Shown: piece by piece, positions 55,436 through 64,000 of the stretch
Layout: each line of letters opens with the position of its first letter
Numbering within the stretch: the first letter of the stretch is position 1
NCBI RefSeq assembly: GCF_022012445.1
Contig: NZ_JAKLTS010000017.1
Span: forward strand, 1-64,000
From: Massilia sp. TS11
GTDB taxonomy: Bacteria; Pseudomonadota; Gammaproteobacteria; Burkholderiales; Burkholderiaceae_D
DNA length: 64,000 nt
Reading direction: 5' to 3'
Position numbers and translations under genes: made by a program
Notes under the pieces: generated by a model
What the model saw: the letters and a program-made list of their open reading frames with translations, nothing else
The model's database searches: none
What the model was told of the DNA's origin: nothing

Positions 55436-56980
55436 TCAGTGGGCCACGCGGCGGAAGTCGCGCAGGCGGAAGCCCATCGCAAACAGCAGCCCGAAATACA
55501 GCAGCACGCAGGCGCCGATGATGGTGCCCAGGGCCAGCACGCGCAGGACGGGGTGGGCCTGCATGGCGACCCAGTCGATGCGCTGGGCCGCAAACCAGCC
55601 ACAGGCGCCCATCGCGCTCAGGGCCACGCCGAGCTTGGCGAAGAAGGGCCCCCAGCCGGCCTGGCCGCGGTAGATGCCGATCTTGCGCAGGCCGCGATAG
55701 AGGAACAGCGCGTTGACGCTGGCGCCCAGGCCGATCGACAGGGCCAGCCCGGCCACGCCGAACAGCGGCACGAAGGCCAGGTTCATCAGCTGGGTCACGA
55801 GCATCACGCCGATGGCGATGCGCACCGGCGTGCGGATGTCCTGGCGCGAGTAGAAGGCCGGGGCCAGGGTCTTGACCAGAATAATCCCGATCAGGCCGAT
55901 TGCATACGCGACCAGCGGCGCGGCCGAGGCGCCGATCATGGCGGCGGTGAAATTACGGTAGTGGAACAGGGTGGCGATCAGCGGCGTGGCCAGCACGGCC
56001 ATGCCGACCGCGGCCGGCAGGGCCAGCAGAAAACTCAGGCGCAGGCCCCAGTTGAGCAGGGCCGAGTATTCCTCGGCGTCGTCCTCATTGCTGGCCTTGG
56101 CCAGGCTGGGCAGCAAAATCGTGCCGAGCGCCACGCCGAGCAGGGCGCTGGGCAGCTCCATCAGACGGTCGGCATAGGACAGCGAGGTGATCGCGCCGGG
56201 GCCCAGATTAGAGGCGATATTCGTGTTGATGATCAGGCTCAGCTGCGAGGCCGAGACGGCGAACACGGCCGGACCCATCTTGATCAGCACGCGGCGCACG
56301 CCGGGATCCTGCAGGGCCGCCATCGGATTCAGACCGATGCGCGGCAGCATGCCCAGGCGCAGCAGGGCCGGAATCTGGATCGCCACCTGCAGGATGCCGC
56401 CGGCCATCACGCCGATCGCCATCGCGTACACGGGCTGGGCCATGTGCGGCGCCAGGAACAGGGCGGCGCCGATGAACGACAGATTCAGCAGCACCGGCGT
56501 GAAGGCCGGCACCTTGAACTGGCGCCAGGTATTCAGAATGCCGCCAGCCAGGGCGACGAAGGACATGCAGGCGATGTAGGGGAACATCAGGCGCGTCATG
56601 AAGACCGAGGCCGGGAAGGCATGCTGGTCGAGTCCGCCTGCCATCAGATAGACGAGCACGGGCGCCGCCACGATCCCCAGCAGCGAGATCGCCAGCGTGG
56701 CCCACAGCAGCACCGTGGCCACATGGTCGGCCAGGCTCTTGGTGGCGGCGTCGCCGTGCTTGGTCTTGTACTCGGCCAGAATCGGCACAAACGCCTGCGA
56801 GAAGGCGCCCTCGGCAAACAGACGGCGCAGCAGATTGGGCAGACGGAAGGCGACGTTGAAGGCGTCGGTCATGCCCGAGGCGCCAAAGGCGGCGGCAAAC
56901 AGGCTTTCGCGCAGCAATCCAGTGACTCGGGATAGCATGGTCATGCTGGAAATGGCGGCGAGGGTGCGGAGCAAGTTCAT
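55436..56980 (-). CDS. murJ: Lipid II flippase MurJ
   Basis: The protein has 514 aa. The typical start is NLLRTLAAISSMTMLSRVTGLLRESLFAAAFGASGMTDAFNVAFRLPNLLRRLFAEGAFSQAF. Fourteen or so hydrophobic helices follow. It flips the peptidoglycan precursor across the inner membrane. It converges with the pseudopilin operon, with stops only one base apart. Confidence 0.97.
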   Translation of the reverse strand: MNLLRTLAAISSMTMLSRVTGLLRESLFAAAFGASGMTDAFNVAFRLPNLLRRLFAEGAFSQAFVPILAEYKTKHGDAATKSLADHVATVLLWATLAISLLGIVAAPVLVYLMAGGLDQHAFPASVFMTRLMFPYIACMSFVALAGGILNTWRQFKVPAFTPVLLNLSFIGAALFLAPHMAQPVYAMAIGVMAGGILQVAIQIPALLRLGMLPRIGLNPMAALQDPGVRRVLIKMGPAVFAVSASQLSLIINTNIASNLGPGAITSLSYADRLMELPSALLGVALGTILLPSLAKASNEDDAEEYSALLNWGLRLSFLLALPAAVGMAVLATPLIATLFHYRNFTAAMIGASAAPLVAYAIGLIGIILVKTLAPAFYSRQDIRTPVRIAIGVMLVTQLMNLAFVPLFGVAGLALSIGLGASVNALFLYRGLRKIGIYRGQAGWGPFFAKLGVALSAMGACGWFAAQRIDWVAMQAHPVLRVLALGTIIGACVLLYFGLLFAMGFRLRDFRRVAH

Positions 56981-57041
56981 GGGCGAGCATTATAGCGGCG
57001 CCGGCCTGGCTCTTCTGACAAGAGCGTGCTAAAATAAGCGT

Positions 57042-57070
57042 TTGCTTGGGCGGAAAAATTCCGCTACAAT
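57042..57070 (+). promoter_or_regulatory. rpsT promoter
   Basis: TTGCTT (57042-57047), a 17-bp spacer, then TACAAT (57065-57070), about 78 bases before the rpsT ATG. Confidence 0.8.
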
Positions 57071-57147
57071 AGCAGGCTGTACAGAATTCTTTGTCCTGAT
57101 ACCTTCCATCGGGGCAATGCACAAACCACCGATTTTTAGGAACTTTC

Positions 57148-57414
57148 ATGGCAAATACCGCACAAGCGCGCAAACGTGCTCGTCAAGCAGTCAAGCAGAA
57201 CGCGCACAACTCCGCCCAGCGTTCGACCCTGCGTACCGCTATCAAGGCTGTGCGTAAGGCTGTCCAGGCTGGCGACAAAGCTGCTGCAACCCAGATCTTC
57301 CAGGCTTCCGTGTCGACCATCGACAGCATCGCCGACAAAAAGATCATCCACAAGAACAAAGCTGCCCGCCACAAGAGCCGCCTGGCTGCCGCTCTGAAGG
57401 CCATGACGGCCTAA
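57148..57414 (+). CDS. rpsT: Ribosomal protein S20
   Basis: The protein has 88 aa, the usual length. [37 protein letters not shown] and the C-terminal [16 protein letters not shown] are diagnostic. AGGAA precedes the ATG. Divergent from murJ, as in many proteobacteria. Confidence 0.98.
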   Translation: MANTAQARKRARQAVKQNAHNSAQRSTLRTAIKAVRKAVQAGDKAAATQIFQASVSTIDSIADKKIIHKNKAARHKSRLAAALKAMTA

Positions 57415-57458
57415 GCAGTGCTGCGCTGACGGCCGCCTGGTGCGGCCGTGTGTGGAAG

Positions 57459-57490
57459 AACCCGCCTGACATCGTCACGCGGGTTTTTTT
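57459..57490 (+). terminator. rpsT terminator
   Basis: AACCCGC/GCGGGTT (57459-57465, 57479-57485) followed by a T run. A second GC stem ACGGCCGC/GCGGCCGT (57429-57449) lies just before it. Confidence 0.92.
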
Positions 57491-57496
57491 GCTTGC

Positions 57497-57928
57497 TTAT
57501 TTCAATTTCGGCAAGCCGTCGATGCGCATGCCCGGCTTGATGTGTTTCTGCTGGAACCAGCCGAGGTTCATCTCGAGCGCGTAGCTGACCGGCTTGGCCG
57601 AGCAGTGGCTGTCGAGCGTCTGCGGCGCCATGTCTTCGATATTGACGATCACGCCATCGGCGTCGATGAAGGCGACCGACAGGGGCAGCAGGGTGTTCTT
57701 CATCCACATGCACTGGGTCGAGGCGTTCTCAAACACGAACACCATGCCGTTGTTGGGCGCCATGCGTTCGCGGTACATCAGACCTTGCATGCGCTGGGCG
57801 TCGGTGGCGGCCACTTCGGCCTGGATCAGGTGGATGCCGGCATTGAGCTGGGTGCTGCCAAAGCGGACATTCTGGGCGAGGGCGGCGCTGGCCACGAGGG
57901 CGGCCGCGAGAGTGATCACGGTTTTCAT
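57497..57928 (-). CDS. DUF192 exported protein
   Basis: The protein has 143 aa. A signal peptide (KTVITLAAALVASAALAQ) is followed by a DUF192 domain: IQAEVAATDAQRMQGLMYRERMAPNNGMVFVFENASTQCMWMKNTLLPLSVAFIDADGVIVNIEDM. DUF192 proteins are small beta-barrels of unknown function, likely periplasmic. Confidence 0.93.
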   Translation of the reverse strand: MKTVITLAAALVASAALAQNVRFGSTQLNAGIHLIQAEVAATDAQRMQGLMYRERMAPNNGMVFVFENASTQCMWMKNTLLPLSVAFIDADGVIVNIEDMAPQTLDSHCSAKPVSYALEMNLGWFQQKHIKPGMRIDGLPKLK

Positions 57929-57953
57929 GGCCGCGATTGTACCGGAGGATACA

Positions 57954-57981
57954 AAAAAAGGCGGGGAAACCCCGCCTTTTT
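57954..57981. terminator. Bidirectional terminator
   Basis: AAAAGGCGGGG and CCCCGCCTTTT flank loop AAA, with T runs on both strands. It ends the leftward Ala/Ser-repeat gene. Confidence 0.92.
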
Positions 57982-58000
57982 CAGATAGCCGAAGAAGCTA

Positions 58001-58213
58001 TTACTTCGAGGCAGCCGAGGCAGCCGAAGCAGCCGAGGCCGAAGCCGAGGCAGCTTTCGAAGCTTTCTTCGAAGCTTTAGCCGAAGCCGAAGCCGAAGCC
58101 GAGGCCGAAGCCATCGAGGCAGCCGAAGCGGCCGAAGCGGAAGCCGAAGCCGAAGCGGCGAAGGCCGAAGCAGCGAACAGGGAAGCAACCAGAGCAGCGA
58201 TGATCTTCTTCAT
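58001..58213 (-). CDS. Small secreted Ala/Ser-repeat protein
   Basis: The protein has 70 aa from ATG 58213 with AAGGA upstream. The signal peptide KKIIAALVASLFAASAFA is followed by about 50 residues of alternating Ala and Ser with a short Lys cluster (KASKKASKAAS). DNA is a run of 6- to 12-bp repeats. It has its own terminator, so it is a true transcription unit. I recognise no family; asr-like or surface-spacer roles would be speculation. Confidence 0.75.
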   Translation of the reverse strand: MKKIIAALVASLFAASAFAASASASASAASAASMASASASASASAKASKKASKAASASASAASAASAASK

Positions 58214-58428
58214 TGTCAAATCCTTTTTGGGTTAAAAAAACTAGTTTTTTTAGATTCGCGAGAATCTGTCTGCTCTAACGCAGGCGAACACAGCCGGTTG
58301 ACAGCTTTTTTGAATTTTCTCAAAAAAAGATGAAGAAATTTCGCGCCGGATTTCATCGCGCCGCAACAATTTCGCTCTTAAAAAGCCCCGTTTTCCCAGT
58401 GATGTGCGGCGCGCAAACGGGTGCCGCT
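58214..58428. other. Intergenic region between two leftward genes
   Basis: It contains the leader and promoter area of the Ala/Ser gene, AT-rich (several runs of T and A, around 58226-58345). No gene is supported. Confidence 0.4.
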
Positions 58429-58983
58429 TCACAGGTCGGCCTGATCAACTGCCATCGATTCGCCTGGCAGCAGCGGGTGGCTGGCCAGGCTGAAACGGCC
58501 GATGCTCAGGCGGATCAGGCGCAGAGTCGGGTAGCCGACCTTGGCCGTCATGCGCCGCACCTGGCGGTTCTTGCCTTCGCTGATCGTCAGGCTCAGCCAG
58601 CTGGTCGGCTGGTGGGCGCGCTGGCGCACCGGCGGCTGGCGCGGCCACAGCCAATCTGGCTCGGCGACGCGGGCGGCGCGGCAGGGCAGGGTGGTGAAGT
58701 CGCCCAGGTCGAGCGGGGCCTGCAGGCGCGCCAGCGCAGCCGCGTCGGGCACGCCTTCGACCTGGACCAGATAGGTCTTCGGCGCCTTGCGTTCCGGATG
58801 GGCGATGCGGTGCTGGAGTTTGCCGTCGTCGGTCAGCAGCATCAGGCCTTCGCTGTCGGCGTCGAGGCGCCCGGCCGGATACACGCCGGGGCGCTGAATA
58901 TAGTCGGCCAGAGTGGCGCGCCCGGGCTGGGGGCTGAACTGGCAGAGGACGTCGAAAGGTTTGTTAAATAGAATCAGTGACAT
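58429..58983 (-). CDS. rluE: 23S rRNA pseudouridine synthase RluE-type
   Basis: The protein has 184 aa from ATG 58983. The catalytic Asp lies in AGRLDADSEGLMLLTDDG; NKPFDVLCQF, KTYLVQVEG and KNRQVRRMTAKVGYPTLRLIRLSIG complete the RsuA/RluE pattern. There is no S4 domain, as expected for RluE. It modifies 23S rRNA (U2457 in E. coli). Confidence 0.93.
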   Translation of the reverse strand: MSLILFNKPFDVLCQFSPQPGRATLADYIQRPGVYPAGRLDADSEGLMLLTDDGKLQHRIAHPERKAPKTYLVQVEGVPDAAALARLQAPLDLGDFTTLPCRAARVAEPDWLWPRQPPVRQRAHQPTSWLSLTISEGKNRQVRRMTAKVGYPTLRLIRLSIGRFSLASHPLLPGESMAVDQADL

Positions 58984-59117
58984 GAAAACCTGAGATGCTT
59001 TTGTGCTAGGCTGACAAACCGACGTGGCGGGCCGCGTGCGCCGCGGGCGTTCCTGCGGCATAATAGACCACACACGTCTTATGTCTTATAGAAGACTGAA
59101 TACAATCGGAGAACACG

Positions 59118-60374
59118 ATGTACCAACATATTACAGTCCCTGCCGACGGCCAGAAAATTACCGTCAATGCCGATTTCACGCTGAATGTACCAGATACGCC
59201 GATCATTCCCTATCTGGAAGGCGACGGCACCGGCGCCGACATCACGCCGGTGATGATCAAGGTGGTCGATGCGGCCGTGGCCAAGGCCTATGGCGGCCAG
59301 CGCAAAATCGCCTGGATGGAGATTTTCGCCGGTGAGAAGGCGACCCGCGTCTACGGCCCCGACGTCTGGCTGCCGGAAGAAACCATGCAGGTGCTGAAGG
59401 ACTATGTGGTCTCGATCAAGGGCCCGTTGACGACCCCGGTCGGCGGCGGCATCCGTTCGCTCAATGTCGCGCTGCGCCAGGAGCTCGACCTGTACGTCTG
59501 CCTGCGCCCGGTGCGCTGGTTCCAGGGCGTGCCTTCGCCCGTGCGCGAGCCGCACAAGACCGACATGGTGATCTTCCGCGAGAACTCGGAGGACATCTAT
59601 GCCGGGATCGAATGGGCCGAGGGCTCGGAAGGCGCCAAGAAGCTGATCAATTTCCTGGTCAAGGAAATGGGCGTGAAGAAGATCCGCTTCCCGGACAGCA
59701 CCGGCATCGGCGTCAAGCCGGTCTCGCGCGAGGGGACTGAGCGCCTGGTGCGCAAGGCCATCCAGTATGCGATCGACAATGACAAGCCCTCGGTCACGCT
59801 GGTGCACAAGGGCAACATCATGAAATACACGGAAGGCGGCTTCCGCGACTGGGGCTATGCGCTGGCCCAGCGCGAGTTCGGCGCCGAGCTGATCGACGGT
59901 GGCCCGTGGTGCAAGTTCAAGAATCCGAAGAGCGGGCGCGACATCGTCATCAAGGACTCGATCGCCGACGCCTTCCTCCAGCAGATCCTGCTGCGTCCGG
60001 CCGAATACTCGGTGATCGCCACCCTGAACCTGAACGGCGACTATATTTCGGACGCGCTCGCGGCCCAGGTCGGCGGCATCGGCATCGCGCCGGGCGCCAA
60101 TCTGTCCGACTCGGTGGCAATGTTCGAAGCCACCCACGGCACCGCGCCCAAGTATGCGGGCAAGGACTACGTGAACCCGGGCTCGCTGATCCTGTCGGCC
60201 GAGATGATGCTGCGCCATATGGGCTGGACCGAGGCGGCCGACCTGATCATCAAGTCGATGGAAAAGGCCATCGTCTCCAAGCGCGTCACCTATGACTTCG
60301 CGCGCCTGATGGAAGGGGCGACCCAGGTCTCGTGCTCGGGCTTCGGCGAGGTGATGATCGAACAGATGCAGTAA
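59118..60374 (+). CDS. icd: NADP-dependent isocitrate dehydrogenase
   Basis: The protein has 418 aa. Blocks include [17 protein letters not shown], the substrate loop [45 protein letters not shown] and the metal site region [21 protein letters not shown]. It converts isocitrate to 2-oxoglutarate in the TCA cycle. GGAGAA lies just upstream. Confidence 0.98.
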   Translation: MYQHITVPADGQKITVNADFTLNVPDTPIIPYLEGDGTGADITPVMIKVVDAAVAKAYGGQRKIAWMEIFAGEKATRVYGPDVWLPEETMQVLKDYVVSIKGPLTTPVGGGIRSLNVALRQELDLYVCLRPVRWFQGVPSPVREPHKTDMVIFRENSEDIYAGIEWAEGSEGAKKLINFLVKEMGVKKIRFPDSTGIGVKPVSREGTERLVRKAIQYAIDNDKPSVTLVHKGNIMKYTEGGFRDWGYALAQREFGAELIDGGPWCKFKNPKSGRDIVIKDSIADAFLQQILLRPAEYSVIATLNLNGDYISDALAAQVGGIGIAPGANLSDSVAMFEATHGTAPKYAGKDYVNPGSLILSAEMMLRHMGWTEAADLIIKSMEKAIVSKRVTYDFARLMEGATQVSCSGFGEVMIEQMQ

Positions 60375-60395
60375 GCGCCGACCCTTGCGCTCCCG

Positions 60396-60454
60396 ACCCC
60401 GCCGAGGCGGGGTTTTTTATTGCCAGAAAAAAAGAAACCCGCCAGCGGCGGGTT
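60396..60454 (+). terminator. icd terminator plus a second GC hairpin
   Basis: CCCCGCC/GGCGGGG (60397-60412) is followed by six T. A second stem AACCCGCC/GGCGGGTT (60436-60454) follows within 25 bases. Confidence 0.93.
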
Positions 60455-60479
60455 CTCGGCATCTGACATCCTGATGTAA

Positions 60480-60503
60480 AAAACCCCGCTCGAGCGGGGT
60501 TTT
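60480..60503 (-). terminator. Terminator of the cold-shock gene
   Basis: An AAAACCCCGCT/AGCGGGGTTTT stem has T runs on both strands, just downstream of the leftward cold-shock gene. Confidence 0.9.
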
Positions 60504-60516
60504 CACATGGCCAGGA

Positions 60517-60720
60517 TTACTGCGTCTGGATGTTGGAAGCTTGCTTGCCTTTCGGGCCTTGCGTGACTTCGAATTGAACTTTTTGACCTTCTTTCAGGGT
60601 CTTGAAGCCGTTCATGTTGATTGCGGAAAAGTGTGCGAACAAATCTTCGCCGCCATCGTCGGGCGTAATGAAGCCAAAACCTTTGGAATCATTGAACCAC
60701 TTAACAGTACCTGTTGCCAT
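60517..60720 (-). CDS. cspA: Cold-shock domain protein
   Basis: The protein has 67 aa. RNP1 (KGFGFI) and RNP2 (DLFAHFS) motifs are present in [20 protein letters not shown] and [11 protein letters not shown]. It is an RNA chaperone of the CspA family; the exact paralogue cannot be told. Confidence 0.95.
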   Translation of the reverse strand: MATGTVKWFNDSKGFGFITPDDGGEDLFAHFSAINMNGFKTLKEGQKVQFEVTQGPKGKQASNIQTQ

Positions 60721-61066
60721 AGAAAAACTTTCTGTTTAATAACTTATCACACGAGCCATAAAAGCAAGAAGCTTCCTGCCCCCTCCTCAGCCTGCTCACT
60801 TCTTGTCAACCTAACCACAAAGTGCCGGTCAACAAGTGCATTGTTAGTGGAATAATTATTGAAGTCAAGCGATTTAGGGGGCGATTATGCGGATTTAACA
60901 CACTTGTCGCATCGAGGCTGCGAGTAGGTGTACAAAAGCAACTCTTGATTTCACCGTTAACGGTGCCATCTGCGGAGACAAGCAAACTGGCGTAAGATGG
61001 AATACGAAGCCCTTTCGCCCTGATCTTGAACCATTGCTGCAGAAGTAGAAGCATTAGAATACGTGT
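60721..61066. other. Intergenic region between csp and clpS
   Basis: The 346 bp hold both divergent leaders. A perfect 14-bp palindrome CACCGTTAACGGTG lies at 60952-60965. I could not assign promoters with confidence. No gene is supported. Confidence 0.45.
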
Positions 61067-61369
61067 ATGGCAACCAAGCATGACACCGAAAGCGTCCTTG
61101 AGCGGCAGGCCGTCAAGCCGCCGCCCATGTACCAGGTCGCTCTGCTCAACGACGACTACACCCCGATGGAGTTCGTGGTGGCGATCATCCAGGAGTACTT
61201 TAATAAGGACCGGGAGACGGCCACCCAGATCATGCTCACCGTGCACCGCACGGGCAAGGGCGTGTGCGGGGTGTTTTCCAAAGACATCGCGTGTACTAAA
61301 GTCGAATTTGTTTTAACACACGCACGCAAGGCAGGGCATCCCCTGCAGTGTGTGATGGAGGAAGTATGA
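61067..61369 (+). CDS. clpS: ClpS adaptor
   Basis: The protein has 100 aa. [49 protein letters not shown] is the N-end rule adaptor signature; the final [10 protein letters not shown] is conserved. It delivers N-degron substrates to ClpAP. ATGA overlaps clpA. Confidence 0.97.
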   Translation: MATKHDTESVLERQAVKPPPMYQVALLNDDYTPMEFVVAIIQEYFNKDRETATQIMLTVHRTGKGVCGVFSKDIACTKVEFVLTHARKAGHPLQCVMEEV

Positions 61370-63666
61370 TTGCGCAGGAACTTGAGGTGTCCCTACACAT
61401 GGCCTTCGTGGACGCACGCCAGGCCCGCCATGAATTCATTACTGTCGAGCACCTGCTGCTGGCCCTGCTGGACAATCCCTCGGCCGCCGAAGTGCTGCGT
61501 GCCTGCGCGGTCAATATCGAAGACCTGCGCAAAACGCTCACGAACTTTATTGGTGACAACACGCCGACCGTGCCCGGCACGGGCGAAGTCGACACCCAGC
61601 CCACGCTCGGTTTCCAGCGTGTGATCCAGCGCGCCATCATGCACGTGCAGTCCGCCTCGAATGGCAAAAAGGAAGTCACGGGTGCGAACGTGCTGGTCGC
61701 CATCTTCGGCGAAAAAGACTCGCATGCCGTCTACTACCTGCATCAGCAGGGCGTGACCCGGCTCGACGTCGTCAATTTCATCTCGCACGGGGTGCGCAAG
61801 GACCAGCCGTCCGAAGCCCACAAGGCGTCCGAAGGTGTCGAGGAGCAACAGGCCGAGGGCCAGACCAAGGAGTCGCCGCTCGACCAGTTCACCCAGAACC
61901 TCAATAAAATGGCGTCCGAAGGCCGCATCGATCCGCTGATCGGGCGCGAGGACGAGGTCGACCGGGTGATCCAGATCCTGTGCCGCCGTCGCAAGAACAA
62001 TCCGCTGCTGGTCGGCGAGGCCGGGGTCGGCAAGACCGCCATCGCCGAGGGTCTGGCCTGGCGCATCACCCAGGGCGAAGTGCCCGAAATCCTGCAGAAT
62101 GCCGTCGTGTATTCGCTCGACATGGGCGCGCTGCTGGCCGGCACCAAATACCGCGGCGACTTCGAGCAGCGCCTGAAAGCCGTGCTCAAGCAGCTGAAGG
62201 AAACGCCGCAAGGCATCCTGTTCATCGACGAAATCCACACGATCATCGGCGCCGGTTCGGCCTCGGGCGGCACGCTCGACGCCTCGAATCTGCTGAAGCC
62301 GGCCCTGGCCAATGGCCAGCTCAAGTGTGTGGGCGCCACCACCTTCACCGAGTTCCGCGGCGTGTTCGAAAAAGACCACGCGCTCTCGCGCCGCTTCCAG
62401 AAAGTCGACGTCAATGAACCGACCGTCGAGCAGACCGTGCAGATTCTGCGCGGCCTCAAGTCGCGCTTCGAAGAGCACCACGGCGTCAAGTATTCGGCCT
62501 CGGCCCTGACCACCGCGGCCGAGCTGTCGGCGCGCTTCATCAATGACCGTCATCTGCCGGACAAGGCCATCGACGTGATCGACGAAGCCGGCGCCGCCCA
62601 GCGCATTCTGCCCAAGTCCAAGCAGAAGAAAACCATCGGCAAGACCGAGATCGAAGACATCATCGCCAAGATCGCGCGCATCCCGCCGCAGACCGTCAAT
62701 CAGGACGACCGCAGCAAGCTGCAGACGATCGACCGCGACCTGCGCAATGTGGTGTTCGGCCAGGACCCGGCCATCGACGCGCTGGCCTCGGCCATCAAGA
62801 TGGCGCGCGCTGGCCTGGGCAAGACGGACAAGCCGATCGGCGCCTTCCTGTTCTCCGGCCCGACCGGCGTCGGCAAGACCGAAGTGGCCAAGCAGCTGGC
62901 CTTCATCCTCGGCATCGAGCTGGTGCGCTTCGATATGTCCGAGTACATGGAACGCCACGCCGTCAGCCGCCTGATCGGCGCGCCGCCGGGCTATGTCGGT
63001 TTCGACCAGGGCGGTCTGCTGACCGAAGCCATCACCAAGAAGCCGCACGCGGTGCTGCTGCTGGACGAAATTGAAAAAGCCCACCCGGACATTTTCAATA
63101 TCCTGCTGCAGGTGATGGACCACGGCACGCTGACCGACAACAATGGCCGCAAGGCGGATTTCCGCAATGTGATCATCGTGATGACGACCAATGCCGGGGC
63201 CGAAAGTCTCAATAAGCGCAGCATGGGCTTTACCGAGACCAAGTCGCAGGGCGATGAAATGGCCGACATCAAGCGCATGTTCACGCCGGAGTTCCGCAAC
63301 CGCCTGGACGCCATCATCAGCTTCCGCTCGCTGGACGAGGAAATCATCCTGCGCGTGGTCGACAAGTTCCTGATCCAGCTCGAGGAGCAGCTGCACGAGA
63401 AGAAGGTCGAGGCCATCTTCACCGACACGCTGCGCCGCTTCCTGGCCAAGAAAGGTTTCGACCCGCTCATGGGCGCGCGCCCGATGCAGCGCCTGATCCA
63501 GGACATGATCCGCAAGGCCCTGGCCGACGAGCTGCTGTTCGGCCGCCTGGTCAGTGGCGGCCGCGTGACGGTCGATCTGGACGACAAGGACGAGGTCAAG
63601 CTCGAGTTCCCCGAGTCCGACAGCGCGCCGCCGCTGGCGGCCCCCGAGACCGTCGAGGTCGAATAA
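61366..63666 (+). CDS. clpA: ClpA unfoldase
   Basis: The protein has 766 aa from ATG 61366. The N-domain ([35 protein letters not shown]) is followed by D1 with Walker [11 protein letters not shown] and Walker [11 protein letters not shown]2 has [12 protein letters not shown] and [13 protein letters not shown]. It partners ClpP for proteolysis with ClpS. Confidence 0.98.
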   Translation: MIAQELEVSLHMAFVDARQARHEFITVEHLLLALLDNPSAAEVLRACAVNIEDLRKTLTNFIGDNTPTVPGTGEVDTQPTLGFQRVIQRAIMHVQSASNGKKEVTGANVLVAIFGEKDSHAVYYLHQQGVTRLDVVNFISHGVRKDQPSEAHKASEGVEEQQAEGQTKESPLDQFTQNLNKMASEGRIDPLIGREDEVDRVIQILCRRRKNNPLLVGEAGVGKTAIAEGLAWRITQGEVPEILQNAVVYSLDMGALLAGTKYRGDFEQRLKAVLKQLKETPQGILFIDEIHTIIGAGSASGGTLDASNLLKPALANGQLKCVGATTFTEFRGVFEKDHALSRRFQKVDVNEPTVEQTVQILRGLKSRFEEHHGVKYSASALTTAAELSARFINDRHLPDKAIDVIDEAGAAQRILPKSKQKKTIGKTEIEDIIAKIARIPPQTVNQDDRSKLQTIDRDLRNVVFGQDPAIDALASAIKMARAGLGKTDKPIGAFLFSGPTGVGKTEVAKQLAFILGIELVRFDMSEYMERHAVSRLIGAPPGYVGFDQGGLLTEAITKKPHAVLLLDEIEKAHPDIFNILLQVMDHGTLTDNNGRKADFRNVIIVMTTNAGAESLNKRSMGFTETKSQGDEMADIKRMFTPEFRNRLDAIISFRSLDEEIILRVVDKFLIQLEEQLHEKKVEAIFTDTLRRFLAKKGFDPLMGARPMQRLIQDMIRKALADELLFGRLVSGGRVTVDLDDKDEVKLEFPESDSAPPLAAPETVEVE

Positions 63667-63670
63667 GCCC

Positions 63671-63700
63671 CACAGCCCGCTTCGGCGGGCTGTGTCGTTT
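63671..63700 (+). terminator. clpA terminator
   Basis: CACAGCCCGC/GCGGGCTGTG with tetraloop TTCG is followed by TCGTTTCT. Confidence 0.85.
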
Positions 63701-63769
63701 CTGGGCCGCCTGCATAATTTCTTCATAATCTTGCACGAGAATCCTCCCATGCCCGAGGGGAGGATGCCC

Positions 63770-64000
63770 ATGCAAGCCCGTTATTTCACGATTCCCGTTT
63801 TGCTCAGCCTGGCCGCCTGCGGCGCTGGCAGCGACAGCCCGACTGCCAGCGGCAGCGGCACGCGCCTGCTGGCCGCCATTGGCCTGGGCAGCAACAGCGC
63901 CAGCACCGTGGCCTTTCCCGGCAACCGCGCCAGCTACAGCATCAGCATCAGCGGCAGCAGCGTGACGATCACCGATATCGAAGGCAATGGCGGCAGCACC
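63770..64000 (+). CDS. Lipoprotein, truncated by the window edge
   Basis: The frame starts at ATG 63770 with GGGGAGG upstream and runs off the window after 77 codons. The lipoprotein signal ends in lipobox LAAC. The following region is Gly/Ser-rich, then TVAFPGNRASYSISISGSSVTITD, a beta-repeat style seen in large secreted proteins of Oxalobacteraceae. The function is unknown. Confidence 0.75.
   Translation, partial: MQARYFTIPVLLSLAACGAGSDSPTASGSGTRLLAAIGLGSNSASTVAFPGNRASYSISISGSSVTITDIEGNGGST

Noticed and set aside
55439-56935. 498-codon plus-strand open frame
   Set aside because: Shadow of murJ, rich in Gln, His and Gly with no motif.
58020-58170. Non-coding minisatellite
   Set aside because: The repeat keeps an open frame with signal peptide, ribosome site and terminator, so it was called a gene.
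61393-63771. 792-codon minus-strand open frame
   Set aside because: It is the antisense shadow of clpA in GC-rich DNA; composition is biased and clpA is unmistakable.

Overview
The window looks like a chromosomal segment of a Burkholderiales bacterium, most likely Oxalobacteraceae (Massilia/Janthinobacterium-like). This is a judgement from GC-rich codon use, gene content and protein style, not from a database search. It has two parts. Positions 1 to about 42,535 are most of a lambdoid siphovirus-type prophage whose left end lies outside the window. Positions 42,535 to 64,000 are host chromosome. The prophage sits at the 3' end of a tRNA-Arg(CCT) gene, with a P4-type tyrosine integrase next to it.

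Prophage layout. Leftward (minus) late genes run from about 17.0 kb to 3.8 kb: small genes, two HNH nucleases, terminase small and large subunits, portal, S78 protease, HK97-type capsid, head accessory proteins, connectors, tail completion, tail tube, and a tail chaperone pair joined by a clear -1 frameshift site (A AAT TTT). Tape measure, tip, fibre and lysis genes are absent and should lie left of position 1. Between the chaperone and the window start (0.1-3.7 kb) is an accessory block: a PH-domain membrane protein, two HicB-fold proteins without a toxin, BRO and Rha antirepressor-type proteins, and two divergent Arc-like repressors.

The leftward early genes (24.7-17.5 kb) run cro-like, cII-like, PAPS-reductase-like, Ref-like nuclease, PD-(D/E)XK-like, DUF1376 replication gene with internal 21-bp-spaced iterons, helicase-loader-like, endonuclease-like, rusA and a Q-like gene. 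A pR'-tR'-like promoter and terminator follow directly. The cI repressor (24.8 kb, plus) is followed by lysogenic cargo. A second operator region at 27.2 kb matches the one at cI/cro and drives the rightward early operon (27.3-41.2 kb): small genes, tRNA-Gly and tRNA-Pro, recT, YqaJ exonuclease, ninB, a NUMOD3 protein, a dcm gene carrying a nested HNH gene, accessory genes and an AlpA-like excisionase.

Host part. After tRNA-Arg come uup, manC/cpsB, and an eleven-gene type II secretion/MSHA-like pilus cluster (GspG, GspF, GspE, PilM/N/O/P-like proteins, a TPR-secretin, three further pseudopilin-like proteins). Then murJ (minus), rpsT, a DUF192 protein, a tiny secreted Ala/Ser-repeat protein, an RluE-type pseudouridine synthase, icd, a cold-shock gene, clpS-clpA, and the start of a lipoprotein cut by the window edge. 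No CRISPR array or insertion sequence was seen.
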